This document shows, piece by piece, positions 1 through 13,180 of a stretch of 64,000 nucleotides of DNA. The translations under genes and the position numbers were made by a program. The notes beneath the pieces were generated by a model. That model searched no databases and was not told where the DNA came from. It saw only the letters and a list, made by a program, of their open reading frames with translations. The stretch's first letter is position 1; each line of letters starts with the position of its first letter. The DNA is from Akebia trifoliata (taxonomy: Eukaryota; Streptophyta; Magnoliopsida; Ranunculales; Lardizabalaceae), in NCBI GenBank assembly GCA_017979445.1, contig CM030705.1, forward strand, positions 13,509,540-13,573,539, read 5' to 3'.

Positions 1-2034
1 ATAGAGGAGGAAGGTTTAGAATGGAAAATTACATAGAAAAATTTGAAGATTACAATTAAACCCTATATTGGTCTCTTCTTCTTCTTCGTTAGAGTTACTT
101 TGGTGTTTGAGAAATGATTTGGATGGAGTTTTGGTAGGCTAAAGAGATTTGAACGTAATTTTGAATCACTTGAGCTCCTCCCTTTTTTTTACCTTAGATA
201 GTTAGGAGACCTTTAGGAATAAATTTATTATAAACCCTAAGGTTCCCCATATTTTCAACAAAACCTCTAGAGAAATCTAAATTATCGCTCTTCTCCTTGG
301 TCTTGATGGTGTTTCACACACATATACATCTCACAAATCATGATGATTAAGAGGATAAGATTGTAAAAATGCATAATTCTAGAGAATTTTTTAGGAGGTT
401 AAAAAGATCCTAGGTCATTAGTTTTGGGTCAAATCCTAAAGAATTTGGCTAGATGGCATGTAAATATGGATTTGGATTTTGGACATTAAGGTCATCTAAC
501 CTAACTAATTCTCTAAAAACCTAATGTTAAGAATATTTTTGCTCACAAGTTCTAAAGGATTTTAAAGGTTGGGAAAAATTATCACAAACTATGGAATTTG
601 GTCCAATTATAAAAAAAAACCTTTTAAGATTTATGCTTGAAAGGCATAAACGTAATCTACTTCACTTTGGTTCTAACAAGATGGGATTAGAATAGTAATT
701 ACATTCATGTAGGGATCAATTTGACCCAAGGTCTTAGTTGAAAGAATTGAGAAATTACAAGAAGATCAAAGTATTGGATTTATTGAAGGATTGAAGGAAG
801 GGTAAAAGAGTAAAATGGAGGATTTCTTTGGGGAAAAGTCATTAAGGGGGGATTTAAAGGGTAATCATCTCCAATAAAATTTGAGCACACATGTACTTGT
901 AACAGAATTGGCCTTGGGTGAATCAGGCCTGAACAAAAATTATGTCTGGCTATGAGTCACAAGGGACTAGGCAAAAATGCTCTTAGACATTGGTTACCCT
1001 TGGTTAGGCAAAAAAATATGTTTGACCAAGGTTGAGGTATGGCTAGGCTTAAAATTAAGCTTGGACAAAGGTGAGATACAGTTAGGCTTAAAATTAAGCT
1101 TGGACAAGAGTGATGTATGGCCAGGCTTAATTTTAGAACTTGAAAAATGGTTTTCAAGCCTTGTGGCTACTAGAAACTTGGGTTTTTGAACCCTCCTGAA
1201 ATACATTTGGATCAAGCCCTTCCTCAAAAGGTTTTGGTGCTCTCTGGCTTGACTTAGGCAAAAATGGGGGTGTTTTCAATACGAACACCAACAACTAGGA
1301 CCAGTTGCACTTTTCCCAATCGTTCGTCTACTTGAAACCTATAAAAGGGCATGAAATGATTTTTATTGGATTTGAGCATTTATATCAAGCATTTGAAAGC
1401 CTAATGATTATCATTGATTTTTTATTGGTTAATTGGGAAACTCAAATCCAATGGCTATAAACCATCAATTGGACTTATTTTTTGTGTCTTGGTAAACAAA
1501 GGCATGGATCAAAAGTTCATGGTCACTAGGTGAAAGTCTACCATGTAACGATTATTGCATGACCAACATAAGGACGGGTATTTATGAGTAACATCTTGAG
1601 TTTTTACTTTTTCAAATAATTGAAATCTTTTGCACCAAAAAAATTCTAACCACTAATTTAAAAAATAAAGCACAACAATGGACCCTCACTCCTTTGTCTC
1701 AAAATTAATACCTCATAAACAATGTATTTCGATGATGGTTGTTTCTCCTCCTTTGTCTTCTCTCTTCTTCCTATTTTCAAGAATACTATCAACTTAACTT
1801 TATAATTTTTTTCTCTTTTACCTTTTTTCAAAAATACCCTTATAACTTTCAATATTATTTTTTCTTTTTTCCTCGTTTTCAATAATACACTTTCAAATTT
1901 ATTATTTTTTCTCTTTCACTCCCTAAATCTCAAAGAGGATGCATGTGTCATAGGCTCGGGCAAACTCTAGTAAGTATAATAAATCACAATAGTTCACTTC
2001 CTAATGTTTATCCCTCATAAGTAGTGGTAGAGAT
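1..2034. other. AT-rich intergenic DNA, no gene seen
   Basis: No open frame here shows a recognisable domain or codon pattern; the longest frames are under 80 codons and overlap each other on both strands. The only structure is a short 39-bp tandem repeat at 1,006-1,160 (separate entry) and a pyrimidine-rich stretch at 1,740-1,910. That stretch resembles sequence at 2,640-2,740, suggesting a diverged dispersed repeat. Confidence 0.7.
1006..1160. repeat. 39-bp minisatellite, about four diverged copies
   Basis: The word taggcttaaaattaagcttgg recurs with a 39-bp step: the shared 'agg' falls at 1,006, 1,045, 1,084 and 1,123. The two central copies are the best conserved and the outer two have drifted. 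The short open frames over this stretch on both strands arise because the period is a multiple of three. I see no sign they are real proteins. Confidence 0.75.
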
Positions 2035-2370
2035 TTAGAGTTCGTTTGAATATACATAAAATAATATAAAAAGATTTACTTTTGCAAGTTAAAAAACTTG
2101 TTTTGAATCATTTTAGAAAATTACTTTCAAAAAGTAAAAATCTCAATTTTTTAAAAATAAAAAATAAAAAATAAAATTAATTTATACTTTTTAAAAGTTA
2201 TTTTCTCTCAAAACTACTTTTTACATTTTAAAAAATTACTTTCAAAAAGTAAAAATCTCAATTTTTTAAAAATAAAAAATAAAAAATAAAATTAATTTAT
2301 ACTTTTTAAAAGTTATTTTCTCTCAAAACTACTTTTTTACATTTTACTTTCTATCCAAATAGGCTCTTAA
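2035..2370. mobile_element. MITE with an internal 115-bp tandem duplication
   Basis: The ends are inverted: the left end reads ttagagttcgtttgaata and the reverse complement of the right end reads ttaagagcctatttggata. This 'agcctgtttggata'-type end is common in small non-autonomous plant DNA transposons. Inside, a 115-bp AT-rich segment is present twice in tandem (about 2,112-2,226 and 2,227-2,341) with almost no differences, so the duplication is younger than the element. No clear target duplication was found. Confidence 0.6.
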
Positions 2371-2435
2371 TCTCCTCATGAATCTCTTGACAACTCTTCA
2401 TTATATTGCCTTCTTTCTTTTCTCTTTTTCAAAAG

Positions 2436-2625
2436 AATAATGTTGAAGTAACATTAAAATGTACATCGTGGGGGGACATTTCTAACATGGATGTGTGTCA
2501 GAACCATGGATGATTTCATTGAAATCTCACTCATATCTAAATGAAAGGCATTTATGGTTCTGACACACATCCGTATCAGAAATGTCTCCCACGATGCACA
2601 TTTCAATATTACTTCAGCATAATTT
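2436..2625. mobile_element. Hairpin MITE, about 190 bp
   Basis: Two arms of about 70 bp are near-perfect inverted copies. The left arm contains acatggatgtgtgtcagaac and the right arm its complement gttctgacacacatccgtat, around a loop of about 40 bp. There is no coding capacity. The element belongs to the palindromic MITE class; the superfamily is not determined because no clear target duplication could be assigned. Confidence 0.75.
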
Positions 2626-3075
2626 TTTTCAAAAATATTCTTCTAACTTTATTATCTTTCTCCGTCTATCTTTTTTCAATAGTATTTCTTTAATTTTATT
2701 GTATTTTCTCTTTTATTCCCCCTTGTTATAAAGAGAATGTCCTTACCACTAGTCGCGCACAAGTACAATTGCACATGTCCTTGTTGAGCTGTTGGCGATA
2801 TGACCTCACTTTTAATCAAAGATAAAAAGATAAATTTTCTTTTAAAACATAACTAGAAAACAAATCATGACTTGTCTAAGATAGAAAAGTCCAAACTTCC
2901 CAATCATAATTCAAAATCCCATGTCAGGATCATATTCATTAATTATGTTGACCATTAATTTGACCCAATAAATCTCAAAATTGTGGGTCCCAACAAGTTG
3001 GATGTCTACCACTCAACCTTCATTACAGTCCATAAGTGCAACTCCAACGTATCATACTACCAAGCTATTATTAAA

Positions 3076-3456
3076 GGGAAATGTTCAGCACCCTAAGTTT
3101 TACCACACACTTTAACAAACGTTTTTTGTCCTACATGGGTTAGAAGTTTTGGAATGAGTTGATTTTTGGTGAGGATGATCTCTATGATTAGAAGATCATC
3201 CTCCCCAAAAATCAGCCCATTTCGAAATGTTTAGCCCCATGTTTACACGTTGAAAAATCATGGACCGTCAATTTTTTGTAAATCAATTTTGATGGGGTTA
3301 GAAGTTTTGGAATGAGCTGATTTTTGGTGAGGATGATTTCCTCACCATAGAGATCATCCTCACCAAAAATCAGCTCATTCCGAAACTTCTAACCCATGTA
3401 AGACAAAACGCGTTTGTTAAAGTGTGTGGTAAAACTAAGGGTGGCGAACGGGACCC
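3076..3456. mobile_element. Mutator-type foldback MITE, copy with 9-bp TSD
   Basis: The element starts gggaaatgttcagcaccc and ends with the inverse of gggtcccgttcgccaccc. It is flanked by an exact 9-bp direct repeat, ATTATTAAA (3,067-3,075 and 3,457-3,465). A 9-bp target duplication with long terminal inverted repeats is the signature of Mutator-like elements. Inside are two successive hairpins built on the same word (ggttagaagttttggaatg and its complement), so the folded strand would form a double stem. The same family recurs four times at 42,793-44,369. There is no coding capacity. Confidence 0.82.
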
Positions 3457-3465
3457 ATTATTAAA

Positions 3466-5867
3466 TGGTTTGTAAAGTAACCAATATTAGAAAAATAGGG
3501 AATTCTCCATTACAAACAAATTGGAACTGACGGCGGAGAGTAGACGTCGTTAGCATTTCGCTTGTAATGGAACAACGCCGTTATCTTCTCTCAACTTAAT
3601 TTTTATCTTAAATAACATTGTATTATATTAGTCTTAGTCAAAATGATGGCAGTCGTGGTGGCTTGTGGGCCCAACTGGTCCGTCCTAAATGCGTAGCCGC
3701 TTAACTTAGCGAAATTGAGAGGAGATAAGATGGTCTGGCACGTTTTTGTATGGTACGTATATTAAATGCTTTATGTAAAGTAATTTGAAAAGTCTAAAAT
3801 ACCCTTTAATAACCACGTGTATAAATATTTATCTGTATGGGTGAGTCTTTAGATGAGTTGAACCGCTTGCGAGCAATCCCCTGTTTAATTCATGAAATCT
3901 GATTCTTGATCGATGTCCAACGGTGGTAAGGCTTCAATCTAATATCTTATTGGATCATATCTAAATCAATCATAATCTCAATCCAATGATATGTTAGAAA
4001 GTATATAAATTATATTATATGTTTATTGAGATATATGAAGTTTACTTAGATTTTATACGATCCAAACCCGATCTGATTGTTAATAAATCGGATTTGGATC
4101 TTAATATTAAGATTTAATAAATAAATAAATAAACCGATCTGATAAGAGTCTGATCCAATCCTTATTGGATCGATACCAAATCAATCTTGATCCGATCCAT
4201 TGACAACCTTACTCTGTAGCATTTTTGTTTGTAACTCCCTCTAACTCTTATCAAGGGTTGAAAGTGTACCATGCCATCATGATAGAGATATCCATGGGTT
4301 TAAATTTGAGAGAATACTGACTAATTTATTTTCAAATGTTTGATAGAACATGAAAAAAAAAAAAAAAAAGGTTTTTTATATTTTATATATTTAAAAAATA
4401 TATTGATATAAACATTGAAACCAAGAGGATTGATGTGTTATTTTTTTTTTCTCAATGTGGTGTTTTCTGAATTCTAAAAGAAGAGCTAAAGGAAAATAGC
4501 CCTATAGAGGATACGTTCCCCACAAATCCTACCCATCCCTATGAGAGGTTTGGGTAGGCATTTAATGAGAATCGAACTAGAATTATAATTGAAATCTCGA
4601 TTTTGAATATCTTTTAGATCTAAAAGGAATCGATTTGAATTGAAATTAGTTATGTTTTATCCAATGATACTCATATGTATCGATGATTGCTTTAATAGTG
4701 CATATATTTTAAAATTAGTAGATATTACTATATACACTCCAATTTGAATAAGCCCTGCTAAATAAAATTTAAAAAAGACGTATTGTTCTTTGATGTTAAG
4801 TTCGATCTTGATGTTTCGGTCTCTTTCTTTACGTGAACAAATTTCAATTCCCATACACTCTTTTGATGTCTTCTCGATTGGTAGAAAGCACAGAAGTGGG
4901 AAAGGTGGTCAACCTTGGTCCTTAATTGTTTCAATTAATAGTGGTTGTTTGACTTCTTTGGTCTAAGACTTCCTACTTGTCGGCTCCAAATCTACCCGGA
5001 AGTATTTTGGCTTTCCACACATCAGGTTACAGATTGTTGTCTACTTCAACTAATAACTTGAGATGTCTTTTTTCTTGTGTTTGACAATATGATCGACCTC
5101 CCTAGTTGATAGCTTCAACTTCCGCTCGTGGTCTTCAACTCTTCTCTCAAGTCGTGTCTTGATTCACTTCGAGTTCGTTGTCCGAGTTGTTAGGGCTTCC
5201 CTTTTGTTGGTCGGCTCAATTTTCCTTATTTGCTGGTGTAGGGTCGGTTGTCTCCCTATGTCGAAAGACTTGGATTTGAATTATGTTCTTTTGCCTTATT
5301 CAGTTTTCTGATCCCCTCTCGCTCTTTGACATTCCCCCTTGTTCTTTGAATCGATCTCCATCCATTGTTGATGGTAGCATGATTAGATCAATCTTCTATT
5401 GAGTTCTACCTTATTCTTTCGGCTTCCTCTCTCTTGAGACTACGACATAAGACTTCTCTACTGCTTTACAACTTCTTGGATGGGGAAGGCAAGAGGTATG
5501 GGTCCCCAATGTGATGCCTACCAACGTTCGTCCGATGATTTTATCAATTAATGCTTTAATTTAATCAAAGATCAATTCAAACCTCATACAATCATTTCCT
5601 ATTATCACATAGTACTGGTAAAGGATCGATTCGATACCACGAATCAGTACCATTCCAATACCTATCCAAAAAAATTTAAGCATGTACCCGATCAGATGAA
5701 TATATATGTGAATCGAATATGATCCGTTTTATTTCATCCTTAATCCAAAATCGATCCAATTCGAACGCATGCCTTATTTTCAAATTACTAATGTTCAAAA
5801 AATTTAAAACATATAAAATTTTAAAAATCCACTTTTCTACTACAAATTTAGAGGGAAACCAAAAAGA
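3466..5867. other. Intergenic DNA, no gene seen
   Basis: AT-rich unique-looking sequence. At about 3,900-4,210 and 5,600-5,770 there are stretches rich in 'gatccgatc/gatccaatc' words, of the kind seen in degenerate plant DNA-transposon relics. A poly(A)17 lies near 4,351. No open frame longer than 65 codons and no domain was recognised. Confidence 0.6.
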
Positions 5868-5873
5868 CTAAAA

Positions 5874-8800
5874 TGTAACACCTCGTGTTTTTAACTCGTA
5901 TCTCGAGGATAGTATTTATTCAAAGAATTTTCTAAAAAGGATAACTTAGAGTAAAGTACCCGGATTATGCTATGTTCGTTTTTGTTGAAAATCGACTTCG
6001 TCATTAGTTTTAAAACGATTGAAATATATACTTTAGCCTATAAGAAAACTTGAATTCAAGTTCGGGTAGAAAAGTTAACAAATCCTCGAATTTCGCATTA
6101 AGTGGGACCCTAAAATAGTGAAATTTCGTTAGAGCAAGAATCAGGAAGATTCAACCACACCATTAGGACCGTAACGAAAAATTATTCGAAATGGTATACT
6201 CGTTTGTCATTTTTCGAGTCCGAATAGTTAAATTACGGTTGAAACTAGAAATAGTAAAGAAATTACAAGTATGCCCTCAACTTTGTTATAAAAGAAAAAT
6301 ATGATTTTCTTTCATTTCATTTCATTTCTCTTCTTCTCTAAAGAACCCAAACATGAACCATTTTTCTCTTCACCTCAAGATTCATTGAGAAGGAATGACC
6401 GTTGAAACCCAACGAAGAAGATAAAGTTGTCGGTTACGACGATAGCTACAACCTTACCCTCTTTGTTAACCCATTCACGTCTGTTTCCTTACCCTCCATC
6501 AGAAATCAGCGAGTAACTTAGGATATCGTCACACTCGGAACTTCACCATATTAGTAAAGGATTGTGTTCTAAGGTAGAAGTGGAGGAGAGTGTCGTTGTC
6601 GAAGGAGTTGCAAACCCTCGTCTTCTTTACATCGAACTCATCTCAACATCAACTCTTTCATCACCAACTTTGATCATTGTACGAGTTCATCATTTTCGAC
6701 GTCCACAAACAAAGTAGGGGACTTTCAATTCCTATTGGTAACTTTAGATTTCCGAAATGTGCATTTAGGTTTTGAAATAAAACTTAGACCTGCCGATGAG
6801 TATTCTGTTGGTTCTACCGACAACATCCTGACTCTACCGCTCTATCGCCGACAGCCACCGATAGAAACAATTCTCTTCAAAATTGAGTTCTGACCTTTGC
6901 CTTGACCTCCCCATTGCCTATACTTGATTTCCCACCCTTCATTTCATTAAAAATATTTAAGTATATTTACTTTCCATTTACTTTAAATTCTTTAATGAAA
7001 TTAAGGTTTTATCCCCCATTTCGGAACAATGGAAATGATTTCGAGATCTGAATATCAAAGGATCAAAATACAAATTTTGGTTTCAAGAACAAAATGTAGA
7101 TTTCGATGTTTTCAACAAATTTTCAAAATGTAATAACTTTCGCATTACTTTGAATTAGATTTCAAAAACTATATGGTGTCGAATCTCATAATAGAGAATT
7201 TCATTTCGAAAAACCCATTTTCAATTTCGAGAATTTTGAAAAATTGAGTTTCCGACACTTAACCAAATTTTCACCAGCTTTTCTTATTTTTAACAGCTTT
7301 GGTCCTGTGTATCGTCGGGACCTTGTTTTGAATAAAAATTTGATGGTTTTCGATGGAAAGACCCAAAAATGACTTGGAAAGATTAAAAATGAATAGTTTG
7401 ACTTGAAGAGACGAAAATTGAGAATGTCGAGAGAATGGAAAAATGGATGAACGGTAAAATATCATAATCACACCCAATGGGTGATGTTTGTATTTTACAT
7501 TTTATGTTGTATGTAGGTTGGTGAAAGGATATCAAAGTTATTAATGAAAGGGTTGCATGTTTATTTACGATTATATTAGCTCGTGCGCTGAGTATTATTA
7601 TTTATTTTTAGGTTGGGTGGTCACGGTTGCATGGTAGGAACTGGATATCCATTCTCAACCCTGTTCTGTTAATTTCTCTTTTGTTTTAAATGAACAATCA
7701 TATATATATATATACGTAGCTATTTTGTGAGCTATTAAAGGGTTTGTGAATGCCTGAAGGGATAGTGCGTCACATCATCCGGAGGGGTGCACTATCCTGG
7801 GATGTACGATAGGGACCACCAAGCTCATACGTGGTATGGGACGGGTATGAGAGTGGAGTCACAACTAGAATCCGGGTCCATTCCTTTCTTATCTTTACCA
7901 GCGAACGTGTATTGTAAAGGTGGTCGTATACGAGTAGAGTGTCATTTGGGAATCACATACACGCCTGATAGGCATAAACGAAGATGATTGGTCAGTGATC
8001 ACTAACAATCTAATAGTAGTCGAACGTTCTGATACATCGAAAAGAGACCCATTGCTTACGGTCACGTCAAATGGCCCGCCTGAGCCGGATAAATGGTCAC
8101 CAGTGTGGTAAGAGTAGCGACTGGTCACAAAATCATGAACTAAAAGCTAGATTTACGTTGTAACATCATGTCCCGACTGGAAGCGATCTAGTCATGAACC
8201 TCAACGCTCAAATTACATTACTCTACCACTTGTATTATGTATCTGTTGTTATATTTCGAACTATAAATTGAAAAACATGTTTACTATTTCAATGTTGTCA
8301 ACTGTATTTGCATAAAATGGAAAATGCATAATGAGTATGGATGATTGATGTTACGTGTAACTTTTAAACTGTTTAGTTGCTTATCATTGGCTATATGTAC
8401 CAGTTAATCGTAGCTTCAATTGTAAAACTTGCATGTTTTGAAATGATGCAGTATGCTTTATTCGATCACGTTAAGTTAGGTTATTAGTGGGAATTATTTG
8501 TGAACCTATTAGGTAACCATTGTTACTCACCCTTTCCTTCCATTTTTTTTAGTTGCAGAACCTGTGCTTGGAGAGACGAGTGTTGGGCCATCCATTGAGG
8601 AGCATCTGGTCGATCAGATCGACGACCAGAGCCCGTTACCCGGTGAGCATCATGACTACTTCTATTAGGAGTCTGTTCGTCCTAGGAGGTGTACATATTG
8701 TTTTGGGACGAGTGCTAGGTCTATGTTAGAGTGAGGAAAACTTTATAATCCTGTATAACTTTATACCTTTTTGTGCAACTCTGACATTAATTTTTTGTTG

Positions 8801-8999
8801 TTCATAAAATCTATCATCTTCCGTTTCTTACTCATTGTTGATATGTTGCTTTATACAGGATTGTTTGGAATTTGTTTATCAAGTTTGAGTTCCGTGAAAC
8901 GCTAGCATAAACAGAGGAGACCATGCCAAAATTTTGAGGCACCACCTAGTGCCTCGAGGCGGCCTTGGGATTTGTGTTAGCGTTTGGTAGGGCGTCACA
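5874..8999 (+). mobile_element. Probable solo LTR of a Ty3/Gypsy (Tekay/Del-like) element
   Basis: The segment begins TGTAACACC and ends GGCGTCACA, giving the TG...CA ends of an LTR. It is flanked by CTAAAA on both sides (5,868-5,873 and 9,000-9,005). It has no gag or pol frames. A TATA box (tataaaa, 6,287-6,293) with a pyrimidine-rich stretch downstream fits an LTR promoter. The 3.1-kb length and TGTAACACC start fit what is known of Tekay/Del chromovirus LTRs, so I infer a solo LTR left after recombination. The flanking identity extends to 10 bp (ACTAAAATGT), so a Mutator-type element with poor terminal repeats is the alternative. Confidence 0.5.
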
Positions 9000-9846
9000 C
9001 TAAAATGTGTTATCCATATATATTTATATGAAATTAAGAATGTAAAAAATAAAAATATGTTCGGATTAGATTTTTTCGAAGTGGATTGGGGTACATGCGA
9101 ATCCAATTTTTCATATTTTTTTGATCAAATTAGTTCGGACCGGTTTAGACATCGCGTGTATTTCGGATCATTGTCAGTCATACTATCACACATACCTTAG
9201 ATGAACATAATTCAAATCTTGATTTGGATTTAAAATTTGCTCGAAAGTTCAAATCTACATGTGTGAAGATCTATATCCGAATTTAGCAAGTTTGGTTCTT
9301 TCAGGTACATCCAAATTAAAAATAGGTCAAATATGGGTTAATATCCCTTAACTTGTCTAGATACATGTTACATAGTAAAGGTGCAATTTGATTCGATTTG
9401 GTTTGGTTTAGGGCCAAATCAAAACCTAGCTGACCTAGGTCGGTTCCATTAAATGAGAACCATAACCAAACCAAATTTCCATAGAACCAAATTAACCCGA
9501 GCTGAGATAAGGTCGATTTGATTCAATTCTATGGGTTGCCAATATCTTAAAAACCTAATTGAATCAACATAATTTTAATATAAATAAATAAATATGAATA
9601 TGAAATCTCATCATTAATCAAGTCATCACTAAAAAAAATCGTTAATGTATCCATTCCAAAAAATAAAGTCAATAGTTTTTCTAGCAATTAAAGAAAGTCA
9701 TTAATCCATTCATTAAAACAATGTCATTAATCTATCCATAAAAAATGGGTATAGATTATTAAATAGATTGATAATATTTATTTATAATTTTATTAATATC
9801 AGGATTCAGTTTTCGATTTGGCGCGATTCTATGTAAAGCATGAACC

Positions 9847-10020
9847 AAGGGCATATTTGGATGTCAAAAGCAGCAGTACTTTGCCAAAGAGCGGGAGTTG
9901 AAGTACTTTATGAAGGAGTTGAAGAAGTACTCCTGTGCCGAAAGGGTGTTTGAGTATCTATTTTATGAAGTACTGGTAGAAATATTTTTGTGCTGAAAGT
10001 ATGTTTGAAAACTATACTGA
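9847..10020. mobile_element. One end of a 'gggcatatttggat' TIR element
   Basis: The start aagggcatatttggatgtc followed by repeated 'agtactt' words resembles the left end of the TIR element at 27,427 (aagggtccgtgtggatat, also followed by 'agaagtactt'). No matching opposite end was found nearby, so it is either a truncated copy or one whose other end has decayed. Confidence 0.35.
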
Positions 10021-10761
10021 CTTCTCATGATTTCTGGAAAAAAAAATTTAAAAAAACCCTTATATTCTACTTGTTATTGTTTTTTGTTTTTTAGTGTCAT
10101 AATATGTCTTCATACTGTATTGTTTTTTATATTTTAACTATAAATATTAATATAATATGTAATTAAATTCAAGTATATTAAAAAATTTTAAAAACAATTG
10201 ACAACACCTCTTTTAAAAATCAGATGTTTTCACATATCACCTGTTGAATTACCATATATATAAAAAATATGTCTCAAATTAGATATTTGCACCTATCACC
10301 CCTTGAAATACATGTATAAATATATCTATACACCTCCAAAATTAACAAGTAAATATTATATTAACAAGTAATTAAAAATCTTGAGAAAAAAAAAATACAA
10401 AAATGAACCAATAAAAATTTCTAAAAACTTTAAATTAATAATAATTTTTTGAAAAAACAAATAAAATCTTAATCAAACAATTAAAAAGGTTTAACATACA
10501 TTAAAACATAAAACATTTGATCAAACCAATAAAAATTTCAACCAATAATTTTAAGTCAACAATAAATTAAATTTTAAATCAAATAAAACAAATAAATAAA
10601 TCAAATCTTAACCAATGAAATTGTTAACACAACCCCTCCTCCCCCCTCACCCCAAATTCATATGATAGTAATTACTAACTAGTACAAATGAATTAGAACA
10701 CATTTTGGGGTGTTTTTAGTAAAAGTTAGTGTGGCAATAGAATCTCCTGTATAAAAAAAGA

Positions 10762-11264
10762 GAAATTTATTAAAACGGTCCATGAAAATTGAAAAATTAT
10801 CACAATGATGCATTGTTCATTTTAACTTTGAAAATGATAAGTTATCGTTTTAAAAAATAAGTTATTTTTTAAAAAGGTAAATTTTGAAATGAGCATTGTT
10901 CAACGTCAAAAATGTCCTTTTTTCATTTTTTTTAATAAAATAATGTACATATCCCCTATTTAAGTAAATTGATTGATATATAACTATTTTAGTATAATGA
11001 TGTTTTCTTTCAAGATTTAGTTTATTTCAACACTGTGGACCAAAATAATTATATTCTATATGTTAAGTAAAGGGGATGTGTATATTGTTTTATTAAAAAT
11101 AGGGATGTGTATTTTTGATATCAAAACACTATTCATTTTAAATTTTACCATTTTAATAAAATAATTTATTTTCAAAAATAATAATTTACTATTTTCAAAA
11201 TTAAAACGAATAGTGTACCATTTTAATAATTTTTCAATTTTCAATACACATTTTAGTAAATTAC
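10762..11264. mobile_element. Palindromic MITE, about 500 bp
   Basis: Arms of about 110 bp are inverted copies of each other. The left arm includes gaaaattgaaaaattatcac and the right arm includes its complement around 11,225-11,245, with roughly 80 per cent match by eye. The interior is AT-rich and non-coding; the 93-codon minus-strand frame here is a by-product. Confidence 0.6.
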
Positions 11265-12245
11265 TCAAGGAAAAGAAAACATCCTTGAAGACCTTAAAAA
11301 ATAGGAACATAAACACATTTGTGCATGAATGATGCATTGATATAATTTTTTTTTCTTTTTAGTTAAAAATGGTATTTTGCTATACTCTCACCCATTCAAA
11401 AATAATAATAATAATAATAATTAGACCAACTTAATTTGGATTTTTCAGGTAATGCGATCGAAAAATCAAATCTAGAAATAATTTTGGCATTTGGAATTGG
11501 ATATTTCAAGAAATAAGATGGGAAAAAAAAAAATCAAGCAGATTCTATAACTATATGACATATTTAATACTAAATTCATTAAAAACTCATAATTTTGATG
11601 GATCTTGCATACCAGCCCATATATAACGTGGAATTTTGGCTTCACCTAACATAATAAAAGACAAATGTATCTAGCTAAAATGAAGCATAAATGTTGAAAA
11701 AAAAATCATTTTTTTCTCCTAATAGCAGTTTAGGAAACATTTTCCCCTTTTGAATTAGTTAGACAATTATAGGGAATTTTCATGCTTATTTTCACTTATG
11801 TTGGGTTAGTTTAGCACCAACATATGTGACATTATCATGTGTTGATCACAAATAAGTCATCATTTGAATAATAAAAATAAAAATAAAAAATAATAATAAT
11901 TGTATACTTTAACTTGAATAATAAAGGAATCCTAGATGTCCTCGAAGAGAGGAGGTGGTGGAGACACTAGATTTGAATTCGCACCCTTGTAATAGCCTAT
12001 AAATTCAGGATAATTATGAACTCTAGACTATACTTTTAAAAAATAAAGTTTTACTTGTTGACCAGATACTTAATTAAAAAAATATTTTCAAATTTTCTTT
12101 TTCCAACAATCAGTCAAAACTTTGGTTCATAAATAGTTGAGTTGGGACCACGTAGGTCCAATGGGTTCCACCTAAAGGTATCAACTTGGTCAAAGATCAA
12201 CTTAATATGAATTTTAACAATGCCAATTAAAATGGAAAAGAGGCC

Positions 12246-12446
12246 TGATTTCCTGACTCCCCCCTCAAACACACTCCCCGATACTCTCCTGATGTGGCAT
12301 GTGCTAAAATCCTAGATTTTTTTCTCGAGATAGACATTTGCACATCATACAATTGTTTATCCCGAGAAAAAAAAATATAATTCTAACAGATGCCATGTCA
12401 GGAGAGTATGGGGGGCATATATTAGAGGGGGGGAGTTAGAAAATCA
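12246..12446. mobile_element. Hairpin MITE, about 200 bp
   Basis: The left arm contains atactctcctgatgtggcat and the right arm the complement atgccatgtcaggagagtat. The pairing continues out to gatttcctgactccccc and its partner ggggggagttagaaaatc. The loop is about 40 bp. Non-coding. Confidence 0.75.
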
Positions 12447-13180
12447 TTATTCAATGAAAAATAATCATGAGAAGAACCCTAAAATTAAGGGAACCTTTTT
12501 AAAGAATGTACTAGAAGTGAGAAATCTATAATAAGTAAATAAAAAGAAAAACATAGAAGCATTCATTCATTCAATTCTCCATGCATAGATCGACATAAAG
12601 TTTGAGATGATCCACATCTTGATGGTTCGTTGTTAAGATATCGATGTGTGAGTAAAAAAAAATCAGATTTTCTCTCCCAGAAACTACATGATCAAACTTA
12701 AGTAAAACAATGCAGAATCGAGAGTCTATGCTAACCATAGTGACAAAGTTGGGGTTGGGGCATAATTACGACAATAGAAAGCTTCTGAAAAAATCAACAA
12801 AAATTGACAAAGTCGGGAAAATATTGAATAAATTAAAAATTATTTTATAACTATAAAAATGTATATATATATATATATATATCATATATTGAATGATAAA
12901 ATAACACATAAAATGCTAAAAAAGAAAATTGTGATTTTTTTCAAAAACTCGTGATTTAATCGACAACTATTAAAAGCATGATTTAATGATGCTTTTAAAA
13001 AAGAAAGTCACAAAGTTTTGTCGATAGTGCTAATTGCTTTGGCTTTGGATGGAAAGATTGCTATAGGATAGTTGGGTCAACATTTATAAGAAATTGCTCA
13101 TAATTAATAAAAACAATTAATTCAAATGAGAAAAACGATATGATAAAATACATTCTTCACCATTGATAGGTATTGGTATT

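Larger units (their letters stand above)
9006..13175. other. AT-rich intergenic DNA with MITEs, no gene
   Basis: No coding evidence. The stretch holds 'gatttggtttggttt' relic sequence (about 9,380-9,560), one end of a TIR element (9,847-10,020), two palindromic MITEs (separate entries), A-rich low-complexity DNA (10,380-10,640) and a short (TA)n at about 12,862-12,884. Confidence 0.7.

Noticed and set aside
7787..8128. Small genes on either strand in the 7.8-8.1 kb region
   Set aside because: The overlapping 66- and 77-codon frames lie in the GC-richer part of the putative solo LTR and show no domain or start context.
11056..11337. 93-codon minus-strand gene
   Set aside because: Coincides with one arm of a palindromic MITE; composition is extreme AT and no domain is present.
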